Origin: Mycolicibacterium sp. MU0050
GTDB lineage: Bacteria > Actinomycetota > Actinomycetes > Mycobacteriales > Mycobacteriaceae
Assembly: GCF_963378085.1 (NCBI RefSeq)
Contig: NZ_OY726395.1
Coordinates: 1,612,001-1,676,000 of the forward strand
Length of the DNA: 64,000 bases
Direction of reading: 5' to 3'
Below the pieces are notes generated by a model that saw only the letters and a program-made list of their open reading frames with translations, was not told the DNA's origin and searched no databases. Shown one piece after another: positions 27,736 to 39,639 of this stretch (position 1 is its first letter; the number at the start of each line of letters is the position of its first letter). The translations under genes were made by a program, and so were the position numbers.

Positions 27736-27935
27736 GACCGCAGCATCTGAGGGTGGTCCGACATCTGGCACGTGCGTGAGGCCACCGTGGCGCGCAAACC
27801 CTTCGCCTATCCACAGTCCCGACTTCATCCACAGCCCGGTCCCGGTCCGGAGCGGTCTGCGGGCGCACCGTCGGACCCGCCGGGCTGACTGGCACTCGCA
27901 CAAGCCAGTGCACCCCGCACCGAAAGGACCGAACC

Positions 27936-28412
27936 ATGAATGACACCCCGCTGACCGTTGTCGGACGACTCGTGAATGCCCCCGTCCTGCGCCGGGTGGG
28001 CGACGCCCAGGTGGCCAACTTCCGGCTGGCCAGCAACTCCCGGCGACGCACCCCGGACGGCACCTGGGAACAGGGCAACTCGCTGTTCTTGAACGTGAGT
28101 TGCTGGGGCAAGCTGGGCACCGGCGTCGCTGCCAGCCTGGGCAAGGGCGACGCGGTGGTGGTCACCGGCTCCGTCTACACCAACGAGTACGACGACCGGG
28201 AAGGCAACCGCCGGTCCTCGTTCGAGATGCGGGCCAACGCCGTCGGCCCCGATCTGACGTACTACGTGGTCAAGCTAGGCCGCGTCGTCGAGAACGAATA
28301 TTCCGGCGCAGTGGCGAATCCCGGCGACCAGTCCGGTGCCGACGACGACGTCGCCGCCTCGGACCTGCAGGACGTCGACTTCTCGGAGGAACCGGACCCG
28401 GTCCCGGCATGA
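27936..28412 (+). CDS. ssbB: Second single-stranded DNA-binding protein (SsbB type)
   Basis: A 158-residue protein with an OB-fold in the first 110 residues: NDTPLTVVGRLVNAPVLRRV, then VANFRLASNSRR and LNVSCWGKLG. It is the Rv2478c-type paralogue, not the essential Ssb beside rpsF. The acidic tail ends in EEPDPVPA and lacks the DDDIPF tip that recruits repair and replication partners, so it should coat single-stranded DNA with different partners. The ribosome site GAAAGGA lies 8 bases before the ATG. A tandem repeat follows it. Confidence 0.88.
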   Translation: MNDTPLTVVGRLVNAPVLRRVGDAQVANFRLASNSRRRTPDGTWEQGNSLFLNVSCWGKLGTGVAASLGKGDAVVVTGSVYTNEYDDREGNRRSSFEMRANAVGPDLTYYVVKLGRVVENEYSGAVANPGDQSGADDDVAASDLQDVDFSEEPDPVPA

Positions 28413-28440
28413 GGTGCCCGCGCCACGGCGAATAGGTCGC

Positions 28441-28571
28441 CGCATCGTCGCCCCCGGGGTCTGCGAGGCGGGCTCCCCAGCGGGGCTCGTCCCTCGCCCC
28501 GCATCGTCGCCCCCGGGGTCTGCGAGGCGGGCTCCCCGGCGGGGCTCGTCCCTCGCCCCGCATCGTCGCCC
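28441..28571. repeat. 59-bp tandem repeat, about 2.2 copies
   Basis: Unit 1 (28441-28499) and unit 2 (28500-28558) differ at one position (A/G at unit base 39); a third copy breaks off after 13 bases (28559-28571). It fills most of the 233-base gap between ssbB and ettA. Each unit contains an inverted motif around GGGCTCCCC. It resembles VNTR/MIRU-type intergenic repeats and may vary in copy number between strains. Confidence 0.85.
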
Positions 28572-28645
28572 GCCTAGGATGGTCAGAAGCGTTGCCTCGA
28601 GCAACCCCCGAAACTCCTGCAAGACCAGAAAGGCGACACTGCGGC

Positions 28646-30319
<1,674 letters not shown>

Positions 30320-30399
30320 TCTGACGGCTGCGTGCCGCTGAGCCGCAGCAGCGGCGACTCCAACGGCGGAGCGGTACGGCGCTGAGTCAGGAGTGGCGC

Positions 30400-33300
30400 A
30401 TGGCGATGAATCAGCCCGAGGCCCACGCGGCGAGCACGCAGCAGCGTTCAGGTGCGACACCGCAACTGGCCGCGACACTGCGCGGCGCGCTGGAGAAGAC
30501 CTACCGGGGTCCCGGCGGCGACGCCGATCACCGCGACGGCGATTGCGCCGACACCGCGGCGGTGCGCCGCGCCGACCGCGACGGGATCGTCGACGACGCC
30601 GCGCTGGCCGCTCAGTTGGACCTGGGCAGCCGGCGCGCCCGCGGCGAGACCAAGGTCGCCTACCTGCCGGGTCCGGACTCCGCGCTGCTGATCGTGACCG
30701 ACCACTCGCCGATGTTGATGGATTCGGTCACCGTGCTGATGCACCGGCTCGGGGTGTCCTACACCGCCATCATGACCCCCGTCCTGCACGTGCAGCGCAG
30801 CGACGACGGCCAGTTGCGGGGGCTCGAGCCGATCCCCGACGACAGCACCGGTGACACCGCCGACGACGTCGAGACGTGGATCCACATCCAGCTCGCGCCG
30901 ACCGCGGACCGCAAAGCCGTGGCCGAGGTCGAGAAGCTGATTCCCAACGTGCTCAACGACAGTCGGCAGGTGGCGGCCGACTCGGCCGCGATGGCAACCG
31001 AACTACGCCAGCTGGCCGAACATCTCGATGCCGCGGGCGCCGAGTCGACCGACTCCGAGGCCGACCGCCGCGACGTCGCCGAGTGGTTGCGGTGGCTGCT
31101 CGACGGCAACTTCGTGTTGTTGGGCTACCAGCGCTGCGCGATCACCGACGGGCGGGCCGCGGTCCAGGATTCCAGCCGGCTGGGCGTGCTGCGGTGGCGC
31201 GACGAGGTGCTGCCCGAGCTCACCGACGACGGTGACCTGCTGGTGCTCGCCCAAGCCACCGCGCCGAGCTATCTGCGCTACGGCGCCTACCCCTATGTGG
31301 TGGTGGTGCGCGATCACGACGGCCCCACCGCGGCCGAGCACCGCTTCGTGGGGTTGTTCACCATCGCCGCCATGAACGACAACGTCCTGGACATCCCGCT
31401 GATCTCCCGCCGCGTCCAGGAAGCGTTACGGCTGGCGGGGCAGGATCCCGGCCGCCCCGGACAACTGCTGCTCGACGTCATCCAGACCGTGCCGCGATCA
31501 GAGCTGTTCGCGTTGTCCGCCCAGCAGCTGCTGGACATGGCGATGACGGTGATCGACCTCGGCTCCCGTCGCCACACACTGTTGTTTGCCCGCGCCGACC
31601 GGCTCGGGCATTTCGTTTCCAGCCTGGTGTATCTGCCCCGGGACCGCTACACCACCGCCGTGCGATTGGAGATGCAGGACATCCTGGTGCGCGAGTTCGG
31701 CGGCACCGGCATTGAGTACTCCGCGCGGGTCAGCGAATCCCCTTGGGCGCTGGTGCATTTCACCGTCAAACTGCCGCAGGGAACCCGCCCCCGCGACGTC
31801 GACGTCTCGCCGGAGAACAAGGCCCGCATCCAGGGGCTGCTGACCCAGGCCGCCCGTACCTGGGGCGACCGCTTCCTGGGGGCCGTCGCCGGCGACACCA
31901 TCGACCAGGACACCGCCGAGCACTACGCCACCGCCCTGCCGGAGGCCTACCGCCAGGCCGTCAGCCCGGTGGACGCCATCGCCGACATCGGCATCATCGA
32001 AGCTCTCGACGACGGCCGGGTACAACTGGTCTTCGCCGGCGACACCGACACCCGAATCCACCGGCTGACGTGGTATCTCGGCGGACGGTCGGCGTCGCTG
32101 TCCGAGCTGCTGCCCATGTTGCAGTGCATGGGTGTGGTGGTGCTCGACGAGCGCCCGTTCACCGTGGCGCGTCCCGACGGGCTGCAGGTGTGGATCTACC
32201 AGTTCCGCATCTCGCCGCACCCCACAGTCCCGCCGGCCGACATCGACGAGATCGACGACGTCGCACAGCAATTCGCGGATTCGGTCACCGCCATCTGGAA
32301 GGGCTGGGTCGAGATCGACCGGTTCAACGAGCTGGTGTTGCGCGCCGGTCTGACCTGGCGGCAGGTGGTGGTCCTGCGCAGCTACGCCAAGTACCTGCGG
32401 CAGGCGGGATTCCCCTACAGCCAGGCGCACATCGAGTCGGTGCTCAACGACAACGCGCACACCGCGCGCTCCCTGATCGAGCTCTACGAGGCCGTCTTCG
32501 ACCCGGCGGCCAGCGAGGGCGAGACCGAGACCGGTCGGTCGCAGGCCGCGCAGGCGGCCGCGGCGGCGGTGGCCGCTGACATCGATGCGCTGGTCAGTCT
32601 GGACACCGACCGGGTGCTGCGCGCGTTGGCCTCCCTGATCCAGGCGACGCTGCGGACCAATTACTTCGTCACCGCCGACGGTTCGGCGCGCAGCCAAGGC
32701 GTGCTGGCCACCAAGCTCAACCCCGGACTGATCGACGAATTGCCGCTGCCCCGGCCGAAATTCGAGATCTTCGTCTACTCGCCGCGCGTCGAAGGGGTCC
32801 ATCTGCGATTCGGTGCGGTTGCCCGCGGCGGTCTGCGGTGGTCGGACCGCCGCGAGGATTTCCGCACCGAGGTGCTGGGTCTGGTCAAGGCGCAGGCGGT
32901 CAAGAACGCCGTCATCGTCCCGGTGGGCGCCAAGGGCGGCTTCGTGGTCAAGAACCCGCCGCTGCCCACTGGCGACCCCGCCGCCGACCGCGACGCCACC
33001 CGCGCCGAGGGGGTCGCGTGCTACCGGCTGTTCATCGGCGGACTGCTCGACCTGACCGACAACGTCGACACCGCCTCCGGCGCGGTGCTCCCGCCGCCGC
33101 AGGTGGTGCGCCGCGACGGCGACGACTCCTACCTGGTGGTGGCCGCCGACAAGGGCACCGCCACGTTCTCCGATATCGCCAACGACGTCGCCAAGTCCTA
33201 CGGCTTCTGGCTGGGCGACGCGTTCGCCTCCGGCGGCTCGGTCGGCTACGACCACAAGGCGATGGGCATCACCGCCAAGGGTGCCTGGGAGAGCGTCAAA

Positions 33301-35274
33301 CGGCACTTCCGCGAGCTGGGGCTGGACACCCAGGCCGAGGACTTCACCGTCGTCGGCGTCGGGGACATGAGCGGCGACGTGTTCGGCAACGGCATGCTGC
33401 TCTCGCCGCACATCCGGCTGGTGGCGGCGTTCAACCACCTGCACATCTTCATCGACCCGCAGCCGGACGCGACGCGTTCCTGGGAAGAGCGCAAGCGCCT
33501 GTTCGATCTACCCCGATCCAGCTGGGACGACTACGACAAGTCGCTGATCTCCGCCGGTGGCGGGGTGTTCAGCCGGCAGCAGAAGTCGATTCCGATCAGC
33601 CAGGAGATCCGGGCGGCGCTGGGGATTTCCGACGAGGTCACCGAGATGACGCCGCCGGCACTGGTCAAGGCGGTGCTCAAGGCGCCGGTGGATCTGCTGT
33701 GGAACGGTGGCATCGGCACCTACGTCAAGGCCGAGGCGGAATCCGACGCCGAGGTCGGTGACCGCACCAACGACCTGCTGCGGGTGAACGCAAACCAGGT
33801 GCGCGCGAAGGTGATCGGCGAAGGCGGCAACCTCGGCGTGACGCCGCGAGGCCGGGTCGAGTTCGACTTGAGCGGGGGCCGGATCAACACCGACGCCCTG
33901 GACAACTCCGCCGGGGTGGATTGTTCGGATCACGAGGTGAACATCAAGATCCTGGTCGACTCGCTGGTCACCCAGGACAAGGTGCGCCCGGATCAGCGTT
34001 CGGCGCTGCTGGAGTCCATGACCGAAGAGGTCGGCGCCCTGGTGCTGGCCGACAACGCCGCGCAAAACGACCTGATGGGCACCAGCCGCACCAACGCGGC
34101 CAGCCTGCTCAATGTGCATGCCCGGCAGATCAAGGAGCTCGAGGACACCGCCGGGCTCAACCGCGAGCTCGAAGTGCTGCCCGCCGACAAGGAGATTCGC
34201 CGCCGGATCGAGGCCGGGCTGGGACTGACCTCACCCGAGTTGGCGACGCTGATGGCGCACGTGAAATTGGCCCTCAAGGACGAGGTGCTCGCCTGCGAGC
34301 TACCGGATCAGGACGTGTTCGCCTCGCGGCTGCCGGCGTACTTCCCGGCGCAGCTGCGGGAGCGGTTCTCCCCGGAGATCCGGCACCATCAGCTGCGCCG
34401 CGAAATCATCACGACCATGCTGGTCAACGACGTCGTCGACACCGCCGGAATCAGCTTCGCCTACCGGGTCACCGAGGACACCGGCGTCAGCTACGTCGAC
34501 GCGGTCCGCAGTTACGTCGCGACCGACGCCATCTTCGGTATCGGCGACACCTGGCGGAAGATCCGCTCGACTGCGCTGGAAACCGGTATGGCCGTGGAGG
34601 TTTCGGACCGTATGACGCTGGATCTGCGTCGGCTCATCGACCGTTCGTGCCGGTGGCTGCTGAACAATCGGCCGCAGCCGCTGGCCGTCGGTGCCGAGAT
34701 CAACCGGTTCGGCGCCAAGGTGGCCGCCCTGCGGCCGCAGATGCCGCAGTGGCTGCGCGGCGATGACCGCGCGATCGTGGCCACCGAAGCCGGCGAGTTC
34801 ACCGACCAGGGCGCCCCAGAGGATTTGGCCTACCTGGTGGCCACCGGCCTGTATCAGTACAGCCTGCTCGACGTCATCGACGTGGCCGACATCGTCGACC
34901 GTGACGAAGCCGAGGTCGCCGACACCTACTTCGCGTTGATGGACGCCCTCGGCGCCGACGGGCTGCTGACCGCGGTCTCCGAGCTGGCCCGCGACGATCG
35001 CTGGCATGCGCTGGCACGCTTGGCGATTCGCGACGACATCTACAGTTCGTTGCGTCAGCTGACGCTGGACGTGCTGGCCGTCGGCGAACCGGACGAAAGC
35101 GGCGAGGAGAAGATCGCCGAGTGGCAGCAGACCAACGCGTCGCGACTGGGCCGGGCCCGTCGTACCCTGACCGAGTTGCGTGCTCACGAGTCTCACGACC
35201 TGGCGACCCTGTCGGTGGCCGCGCGCCAGATCCGTAATATGACCCGAGCTAGTGGAACAGGAGCTTCCGGATAA
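30400..35274 (+). CDS. gdh: Large NAD-dependent glutamate dehydrogenase
   Basis: A 1624-residue protein of the L_180 class of NAD-glutamate dehydrogenases, which have long N-terminal ACT-like regulatory regions and a central catalytic domain. The catalytic part shows [35 protein letters not shown] with the active-site Lys, and the NAD-binding [16 protein letters not shown]. It oxidises glutamate to 2-oxoglutarate and ammonium; in mycobacteria this enzyme is controlled by the FHA protein GarA. The start is ATG 30400, with ATG 30406 as an alternative. Its TAA overlaps the ATG of the thioesterase gene. Corresponds to Rv2476c. Confidence 0.94.
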   Translation: MAMNQPEAHAASTQQRSGATPQLAATLRGALEKTYRGPGGDADHRDGDCADTAAVRRADRDGIVDDAALAAQLDLGSRRARGETKVAYLPGPDSALLIVTDHSPMLMDSVTVLMHRLGVSYTAIMTPVLHVQRSDDGQLRGLEPIPDDSTGDTADDVETWIHIQLAPTADRKAVAEVEKLIPNVLNDSRQVAADSAAMATELRQLAEHLDAAGAESTDSEADRRDVAEWLRWLLDGNFVLLGYQRCAITDGRAAVQDSSRLGVLRWRDEVLPELTDDGDLLVLAQATAPSYLRYGAYPYVVVVRDHDGPTAAEHRFVGLFTIAAMNDNVLDIPLISRRVQEALRLAGQDPGRPGQLLLDVIQTVPRSELFALSAQQLLDMAMTVIDLGSRRHTLLFARADRLGHFVSSLVYLPRDRYTTAVRLEMQDILVREFGGTGIEYSARVSESPWALVHFTVKLPQGTRPRDVDVSPENKARIQGLLTQAARTWGDRFLGAVAGDTIDQDTAEHYATALPEAYRQAVSPVDAIADIGIIEALDDGRVQLVFAGDTDTRIHRLTWYLGGRSASLSELLPMLQCMGVVVLDERPFTVARPDGLQVWIYQFRISPHPTVPPADIDEIDDVAQQFADSVTAIWKGWVEIDRFNELVLRAGLTWRQVVVLRSYAKYLRQAGFPYSQAHIESVLNDNAHTARSLIELYEAVFDPAASEGETETGRSQAAQAAAAAVAADIDALVSLDTDRVLRALASLIQATLRTNYFVTADGSARSQGVLATKLNPGLIDELPLPRPKFEIFVYSPRVEGVHLRFGAVARGGLRWSDRREDFRTEVLGLVKAQAVKNAVIVPVGAKGGFVVKNPPLPTGDPAADRDATRAEGVACYRLFIGGLLDLTDNVDTASGAVLPPPQVVRRDGDDSYLVVAADKGTATFSDIANDVAKSYGFWLGDAFASGGSVGYDHKAMGITAKGAWESVKRHFRELGLDTQAEDFTVVGVGDMSGDVFGNGMLLSPHIRLVAAFNHLHIFIDPQPDATRSWEERKRLFDLPRSSWDDYDKSLISAGGGVFSRQQKSIPISQEIRAALGISDEVTEMTPPALVKAVLKAPVDLLWNGGIGTYVKAEAESDAEVGDRTNDLLRVNANQVRAKVIGEGGNLGVTPRGRVEFDLSGGRINTDALDNSAGVDCSDHEVNIKILVDSLVTQDKVRPDQRSALLESMTEEVGALVLADNAAQNDLMGTSRTNAASLLNVHARQIKELEDTAGLNRELEVLPADKEIRRRIEAGLGLTSPELATLMAHVKLALKDEVLACELPDQDVFASRLPAYFPAQLRERFSPEIRHHQLRREIITTMLVNDVVDTAGISFAYRVTEDTGVSYVDAVRSYVATDAIFGIGDTWRKIRSTALETGMAVEVSDRMTLDLRRLIDRSCRWLLNNRPQPLAVGAEINRFGAKVAALRPQMPQWLRGDDRAIVATEAGEFTDQGAPEDLAYLVATGLYQYSLLDVIDVADIVDRDEAEVADTYFALMDALGADGLLTAVSELARDDRWHALARLAIRDDIYSSLRQLTLDVLAVGEPDESGEEKIAEWQQTNASRLGRARRTLTELRAHESHDLATLSVAARQIRNMTRASGTGASG

Positions 35275-35687
35275 TGGGCGAGCGTTACATCACACCGGTC
35301 CCGGTGCGTTGGTCGGACATCGACATGTACCAGCACATCAACCACGCGACGATGGTGACCATTCTCGAGGAGGCCCGGGTCCCGTTCCTGTCGGATGCCT
35401 TCGGTCCCACCATCACCACGACGGGGTTGTTGATCGCCGAGGTCAAGGTGTCCTACAAGGGGCAGCTGCGGCTGGTGGATTCGCCGTTGCAGGTGACAAT
35501 CTGGGTGAACCGGCTGCGCGCGGTCGACTTCACCCTGGGCTACGAGGTCCGGTCGGTCAACGCCGACCCCGATTCGCGACCCGCCGTCATCGCCGAAACC
35601 CAGTTGGCGGCTTTCGATATCGACGAGCAGAAGCTGGTTCGGCTGTCCGCGGATCACCGCGAGTATCTCCAGCGGTGGCTGCGGTGA
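35274..35687 (+). CDS. Hotdog acyl-CoA thioesterase (4HBT type, Rv2475c)
   Basis: 137 residues, a single hotdog domain with the 4-hydroxybenzoyl-CoA thioesterase signature WSDIDMYQHINHATMV, where the Asp and His are the family's catalytic or binding residues. It should hydrolyse an acyl-CoA of unknown chain. ATG overlaps the gdh stop (TAATG) and a GGAGC ribosome site lies inside gdh. Its stop overlaps the next gene's GTG, so the three genes are one coupled unit. Confidence 0.87.
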   Translation: MGERYITPVPVRWSDIDMYQHINHATMVTILEEARVPFLSDAFGPTITTTGLLIAEVKVSYKGQLRLVDSPLQVTIWVNRLRAVDFTLGYEVRSVNADPDSRPAVIAETQLAAFDIDEQKLVRLSADHREYLQRWLR

Positions 35688-36379
35688 CGTTGTCCCCCGG
35701 GGCGTCGGTCGGCGGCGGGCCCGCCGAGGCGGAGCGGGGGCTCTGGCTGGCCGGTGCGCCCGACCGTACCGACCTCGCCATCTTCACCGACCGTGCCCTG
35801 CGGCTGGACGACGCCGCCGTGATCCGGCTACGCACCCGTACCGACGACAGTGTGATTGCCTGGGTGGCAACAGGTTTCGACGTGCTGGCCAGCCGGGTTG
35901 TGGGTGGGCGAGTCACGCCGAGGGATCTGTCGGTCGGCGCCGACGCGTTGGCTCGGGGGCTGGCGTCCGGGTCCGGACCGGGCCACGTCGACCCCGGGTT
36001 TGCGATGGACTCGGCGTGGCACGGCGCGTTGCCACCGGACTCCGGTTTTGTGCACCTCGACGACGTCCCGGCCCGGGTGATGCTCGACCTGGCCGAGCGC
36101 GGCGCGGAATTGGCCCGTGAGCACGGCAGCGCCCACGGCCCGCCGGCGTCACTGCTGGATCAGGAGGTGCTGGCGGTCAGCGCAGGTGACCTCAGCGTCG
36201 GTGTACCGATGCGGTGCGTCTTCGCCCTGACCGCGATGGGGTTTTTGCCGCAGTCGGGCCAGGACGCGGGGGCCGACGAGATTGTGCGGGTCCGGGTGCA
36301 GCCGGCCTGGCTGCGCATCGATGCCCGGTTCGGGTCGGTCTGCCGGCGCCGCGGCGATCCGTCGCTGGTGCTGCGCTGA
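35684..36379 (+). CDS. Conserved mycobacterial hypothetical protein (Rv2474c type)
   Basis: A 231-residue protein starting at GTG 35684, which overlaps the thioesterase stop as GTGA. No signal peptide, membrane helix or recognised domain was seen. It is Ala/Asp/Arg-rich, with a conserved-looking core around HLDDVPARVMLDLAERGAEL. Position after gdh and the thioesterase matches Rv2474c. It is convergent with glbO, 118 bases away; that gap shows no strong terminator. Confidence 0.72.
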   Translation: MTLSPGASVGGGPAEAERGLWLAGAPDRTDLAIFTDRALRLDDAAVIRLRTRTDDSVIAWVATGFDVLASRVVGGRVTPRDLSVGADALARGLASGSGPGHVDPGFAMDSAWHGALPPDSGFVHLDDVPARVMLDLAERGAELAREHGSAHGPPASLLDQEVLAVSAGDLSVGVPMRCVFALTAMGFLPQSGQDAGADEIVRVRVQPAWLRIDARFGSVCRRRGDPSLVLR

Positions 36380-36497
36380 CTCGGCCTCTCGGGCCCGCGA
36401 AGGGCCACTGTTGTACGCATTTTGGCCCTGGGTTCAAGGGGTGGATGCAACAGCCTCTAGCTGAGGGGTTCAGGTGGGGCCCGGTGGTGAAGGGCGC

Positions 36498-36899
36498 TCA
36501 GAAGGGGGCGTTCACCATCGCCTCGGCGGCCATCTCCAGATAGTCGAGCAACTCGCGCCGGTGCGCGTCGTCCAAGGTGGCCGAGTCGACCTCGGCGACG
36601 GCGGTGCGCATGCAGCGCAACCACGCGTCGCGTTCGATGAAGCCGATGCGGTACGGGACGTGGCGCATCCGCAGCCGCGGATGGCCCCGCTGATCGGAGT
36701 AGGTCCGCGGCCCGCCCCAGTACTGCTCGAGGAACATCCGCAGCCGGTGTTCGGCGCCTTCGAAATCGTCCTCCGGGTAGAGCGGGCGCAGGATCTCGTC
36801 CTCGCGCACCAGCTGATAGAACCGGGAGACGATCTTGTCGAAGGTGGGGTGCCCACCGACGGCGTCATAGAACGACTGTGTCTGGTCCATCTCTCCCAT
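36498..36899 (-). CDS. glbO: Group II truncated haemoglobin GlbO (trHbO)
   Basis: 133 residues, the expected length. The family signatures [36 protein letters not shown] and [10 protein letters not shown] are all present; the last contains the proximal haem His. It binds oxygen and is linked to oxygen delivery to terminal oxidases and to NO or peroxide handling. The first ATG (36899) is used; an ATG 9 bases later is possible. It lies 6 bases downstream of the DUF4190 gene on the same strand and is probably co-transcribed with it. Confidence 0.93.
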   Translation of the reverse strand: MGEMDQTQSFYDAVGGHPTFDKIVSRFYQLVREDEILRPLYPEDDFEGAEHRLRMFLEQYWGGPRTYSDQRGHPRLRMRHVPYRIGFIERDAWLRCMRTAVAEVDSATLDDAHRRELLDYLEMAAEAMVNAPF

Positions 36900-36905
36900 T
36901 GTGGC

Positions 36906-38018
36906 TCAGGAGGGGATTCGCGCCAGGATGCGGTCGGCGAGGCTGCCCGCCTCGTCGGCCACCAGGGGTGAGACGAGACTGACCTCGATCACCGTCTTGC
37001 CGCGGACCGCCATGATCCGGCCCTGGGGAACGCCGGGCCCGGTGGCGATGGTGTTGTCCAGCGTGACCCGGTCCGCGGTCCCGCCGGGCGTGCCGATCTC
37101 CCAGGTCAACGTGCCGCCCGACGACGTGACGGTGAATGTCTTGCCCGCACATTCGCGCCACTGCGCCCGGTTCTCGGCGATGAAGTCGCGCGCCGCGGCC
37201 GCGGTCGGGAACTCGGCGGCGAGCTGCTCGACCATGGTCGCCGAGCTGGTGTCGCTGAAGCTGGAGCGCTGGAACCCGACGGCGCCGCTGCGGTCGTAGA
37301 CCGTGTCGATGCCCGGCGCCACCGCGCCGACGCACTCGGCGGGACTCGCGTCGGCATCGCCTTCGGCATCCCCGGAGCCGCCGCCGGAGCCGGACTGGGT
37401 CTCACTGAGCCCCGGCATGTCCAGCAGGGACCGCACCTCCTCGAGGCTGAGCAACACGGGCTGGGCCGCCGGCAGCGGGCGCCGGGTGCCCGGCGCTCTC
37501 GGCTGGGTGGGCTGAGTGGGGGAGACCACGCCGTCGGGACTCGTCGCGGTCACCGACGAGGTGTCCCGCGGGCCGCTCGCCATGATCAGGGACAACGTCA
37601 GCCCGACGACGGCGACCGCGATGAGCGCATACGACAGCGTCACGCCGATCAGGGCGCGGTCGCGACCGCGTTCCCCGGTGCGGGCGATCTGACCCAGCGC
37701 CAGGTGCCCGAGCACCGCGCCGACGGGCGCGAAGACGAAGGCGAACACGATCGACAAGGTGGCCAACGAGTTCGTCTGAGCGGGCGGGTACGGCGGCGGC
37801 CCACCCGGGCCACCAGGGTAAGGCGGCGGGTAGCCGCCGGGGCCGGGCGGGTAGGGCGGGTAGACACCGGAGCCGGGCGGCGGTCCGTACGGGCCGTACT
37901 CCGGGTAGGGCTGCTCGGACGGGTAGGGCACACCGGACGGCGGCGGCCCATACGGATACTGGGGCCCCGGCGGACCCGTGTATTCAGGACCTCCCGGGTT
38001 GTAGTTGCCGTAGGTCAT
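36906..38018 (-). CDS. Membrane protein with DUF4190 and PknH-like extracellular sensor domain
   Basis: 370 residues. An N-terminal 80-residue Pro/Tyr/Gly-rich cytoplasmic part is followed by two membrane helices (DUF4190 layout, about 85-150). The C-terminal part (about 190-370) resembles the PknH extracellular sensor fold, with ECVGAVAPGIDTVYDRSG and Cys in QWRECAGKTF forming the usual disulphides. It is probably anchored in the plasma membrane and senses or binds something outside. ATG 38018 is used because the longer frame upstream overlaps the divergent HNH gene's promoter. glbO follows 6 bases downstream. Confidence 0.78.
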   Translation of the reverse strand: MTYGNYNPGGPEYTGPPGPQYPYGPPPSGVPYPSEQPYPEYGPYGPPPGSGVYPPYPPGPGGYPPPYPGGPGGPPPYPPAQTNSLATLSIVFAFVFAPVGAVLGHLALGQIARTGERGRDRALIGVTLSYALIAVAVVGLTLSLIMASGPRDTSSVTATSPDGVVSPTQPTQPRAPGTRRPLPAAQPVLLSLEEVRSLLDMPGLSETQSGSGGGSGDAEGDADASPAECVGAVAPGIDTVYDRSGAVGFQRSSFSDTSSATMVEQLAAEFPTAAAARDFIAENRAQWRECAGKTFTVTSSGGTLTWEIGTPGGTADRVTLDNTIATGPGVPQGRIMAVRGKTVIEVSLVSPLVADEAGSLADRILARIPS

Positions 38019-38162
38019 ACCGCCATTCAAGCCGATTGCGTTTGAGCGTGGGACACCGGGCGACTTGCGCGATACCCGCTGTTCACTCGATTGACCTGCG
38101 AACACGTCAGAATTGTCGTGCGTTCGTGGCCGATCCGTGGTGGACTGTCCGACGGAGGACCA

Positions 38163-38822
<660 letters not shown>

Positions 38823-38863
38823 CTTTTGGGCCGCCCTGCTCCGCGTAGCGATCGGCGGTGGGT

Positions 38864-38869
38864 TAAGTT
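38864..38869 (+). promoter_or_regulatory. -10 hexamer for a leaderless small-membrane-protein transcript
   Basis: TAAGTT ends 6 bases before the GTG at 38876. The spacing fits transcription starting at the start codon. Confidence 0.4.
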
Positions 38870-38875
38870 GAACGC

Positions 38876-39112
38876 GTGAGTGCCACGCTTACCTGGACAG
38901 TCATCATCGGTAGTTCGTTGGCCGTTGCCGCGTTCTTCGCGCTGGTGACGTTGCCGAAGAAGGGCCCGCGGCCGCCGTCGTACAAGTTGCCCGAGGAGTG
39001 GACGCACGGTCCGCTGCTTTGGGCCGCGGTCGACGAGCAGGTCGGCAGCGCCGGTCACGGCCACGGAGCCGAAGAATTCAGTGTGGGAGGTGGCGCAAGT
39101 GGCAAGTGGTGA
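38876..39112 (+). CDS. Small single-helix membrane protein upstream of DUF5130 gene
   Basis: A 78-residue protein starting with GTG, with one hydrophobic helix at about residues 6-24 and a polar tail that ends in a Gly/His-rich stretch. No family is recognised. Its end overlaps the start of the next gene by 14 bases, so the two are probably translated together. Confidence 0.6.
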   Translation: MSATLTWTVIIGSSLAVAAFFALVTLPKKGPRPPSYKLPEEWTHGPLLWAAVDEQVGSAGHGHGAEEFSVGGGASGKW

Positions 39113-39578
39113 ACACAGCACACAGGTGGTTCCGGTAGATCCGGACTCGCTGCCGTACGGCTGGGCGATCACGTCCAGCGGCCGGTTGTCGGGCGTGGTC
39201 GAGCCGGGCGAGATCTCCCAGTACGACCCGTTCTCCATCAAGGAGCTCGTCGAGGTCGACGAGGCGCTGAAGTGGGGCTCGCGGGCGGCGAAGGCACGGT
39301 TCGCGGTCTACCTCGGTGACCTCGGTCCGGATCCGGCGGCCGAGGCCCGCAAGCTGCTGGCCCGGGTGCCCACCCCCAACGACGCGGTGCTGATCGCCGT
39401 GTCGCCCAACCAGAAGGCGATCGAGGTCGTCTACGGTGCGGGCGTGCGGGGCCGCGGCGCCGAAGCCGCCGCTCCGTTGGGCGTCGCTGCGGCCGCGTCG
39501 GCGTTCAAGGAAGGCAACCTGATCGACGGCCTGGTGAGCGCGATCCGCGTGCTGAGCGCGAGCATCTCCCGCCCCTAG
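39099..39578 (+). CDS. DUF5130-family protein (Rv2468c type)
   Basis: 159 residues starting at GTG 39099, which has GGGAGG 8 bases upstream. The central part, [20 protein letters not shown] and [19 protein letters not shown], resembles the TPM-like fold assigned to DUF5130. It has no signal peptide; the preceding small membrane protein, overlapping by 14 bases, could anchor it. The role is unknown. A strong terminator follows 8 bases after the stop. Confidence 0.78.
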   Translation: MASGEHSTQVVPVDPDSLPYGWAITSSGRLSGVVEPGEISQYDPFSIKELVEVDEALKWGSRAAKARFAVYLGDLGPDPAAEARKLLARVPTPNDAVLIAVSPNQKAIEVVYGAGVRGRGAEAAAPLGVAAAASAFKEGNLIDGLVSAIRVLSASISRP

Positions 39579-39586
39579 TTCGTTCG

Positions 39587-39627
39587 AAAAGCCCGGCCCG
39601 CTCGAACACGAGCGGGCCGGGCTTTTT
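39587..39627. terminator. Bidirectional intrinsic terminator
   Basis: An 18-base perfect stem (39587-39604 with 39609-39626), 4-base AACA loop, with A-run on the left and T-run on the right. It serves both the DUF5130 gene and the convergent pepN. Confidence 0.93.
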
Positions 39628-39639
39628 CGTGTGACGGGC

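Noticed and set aside
28441..28571. CRISPR array at the 59-bp repeat
   Set aside because: The units abut without unique spacers and no cas genes are near.
31498..33444. 648-codon open frame antisense to gdh
   Set aside because: Shadow of a strongly conserved gene; the translated sequence has no recognisable family.
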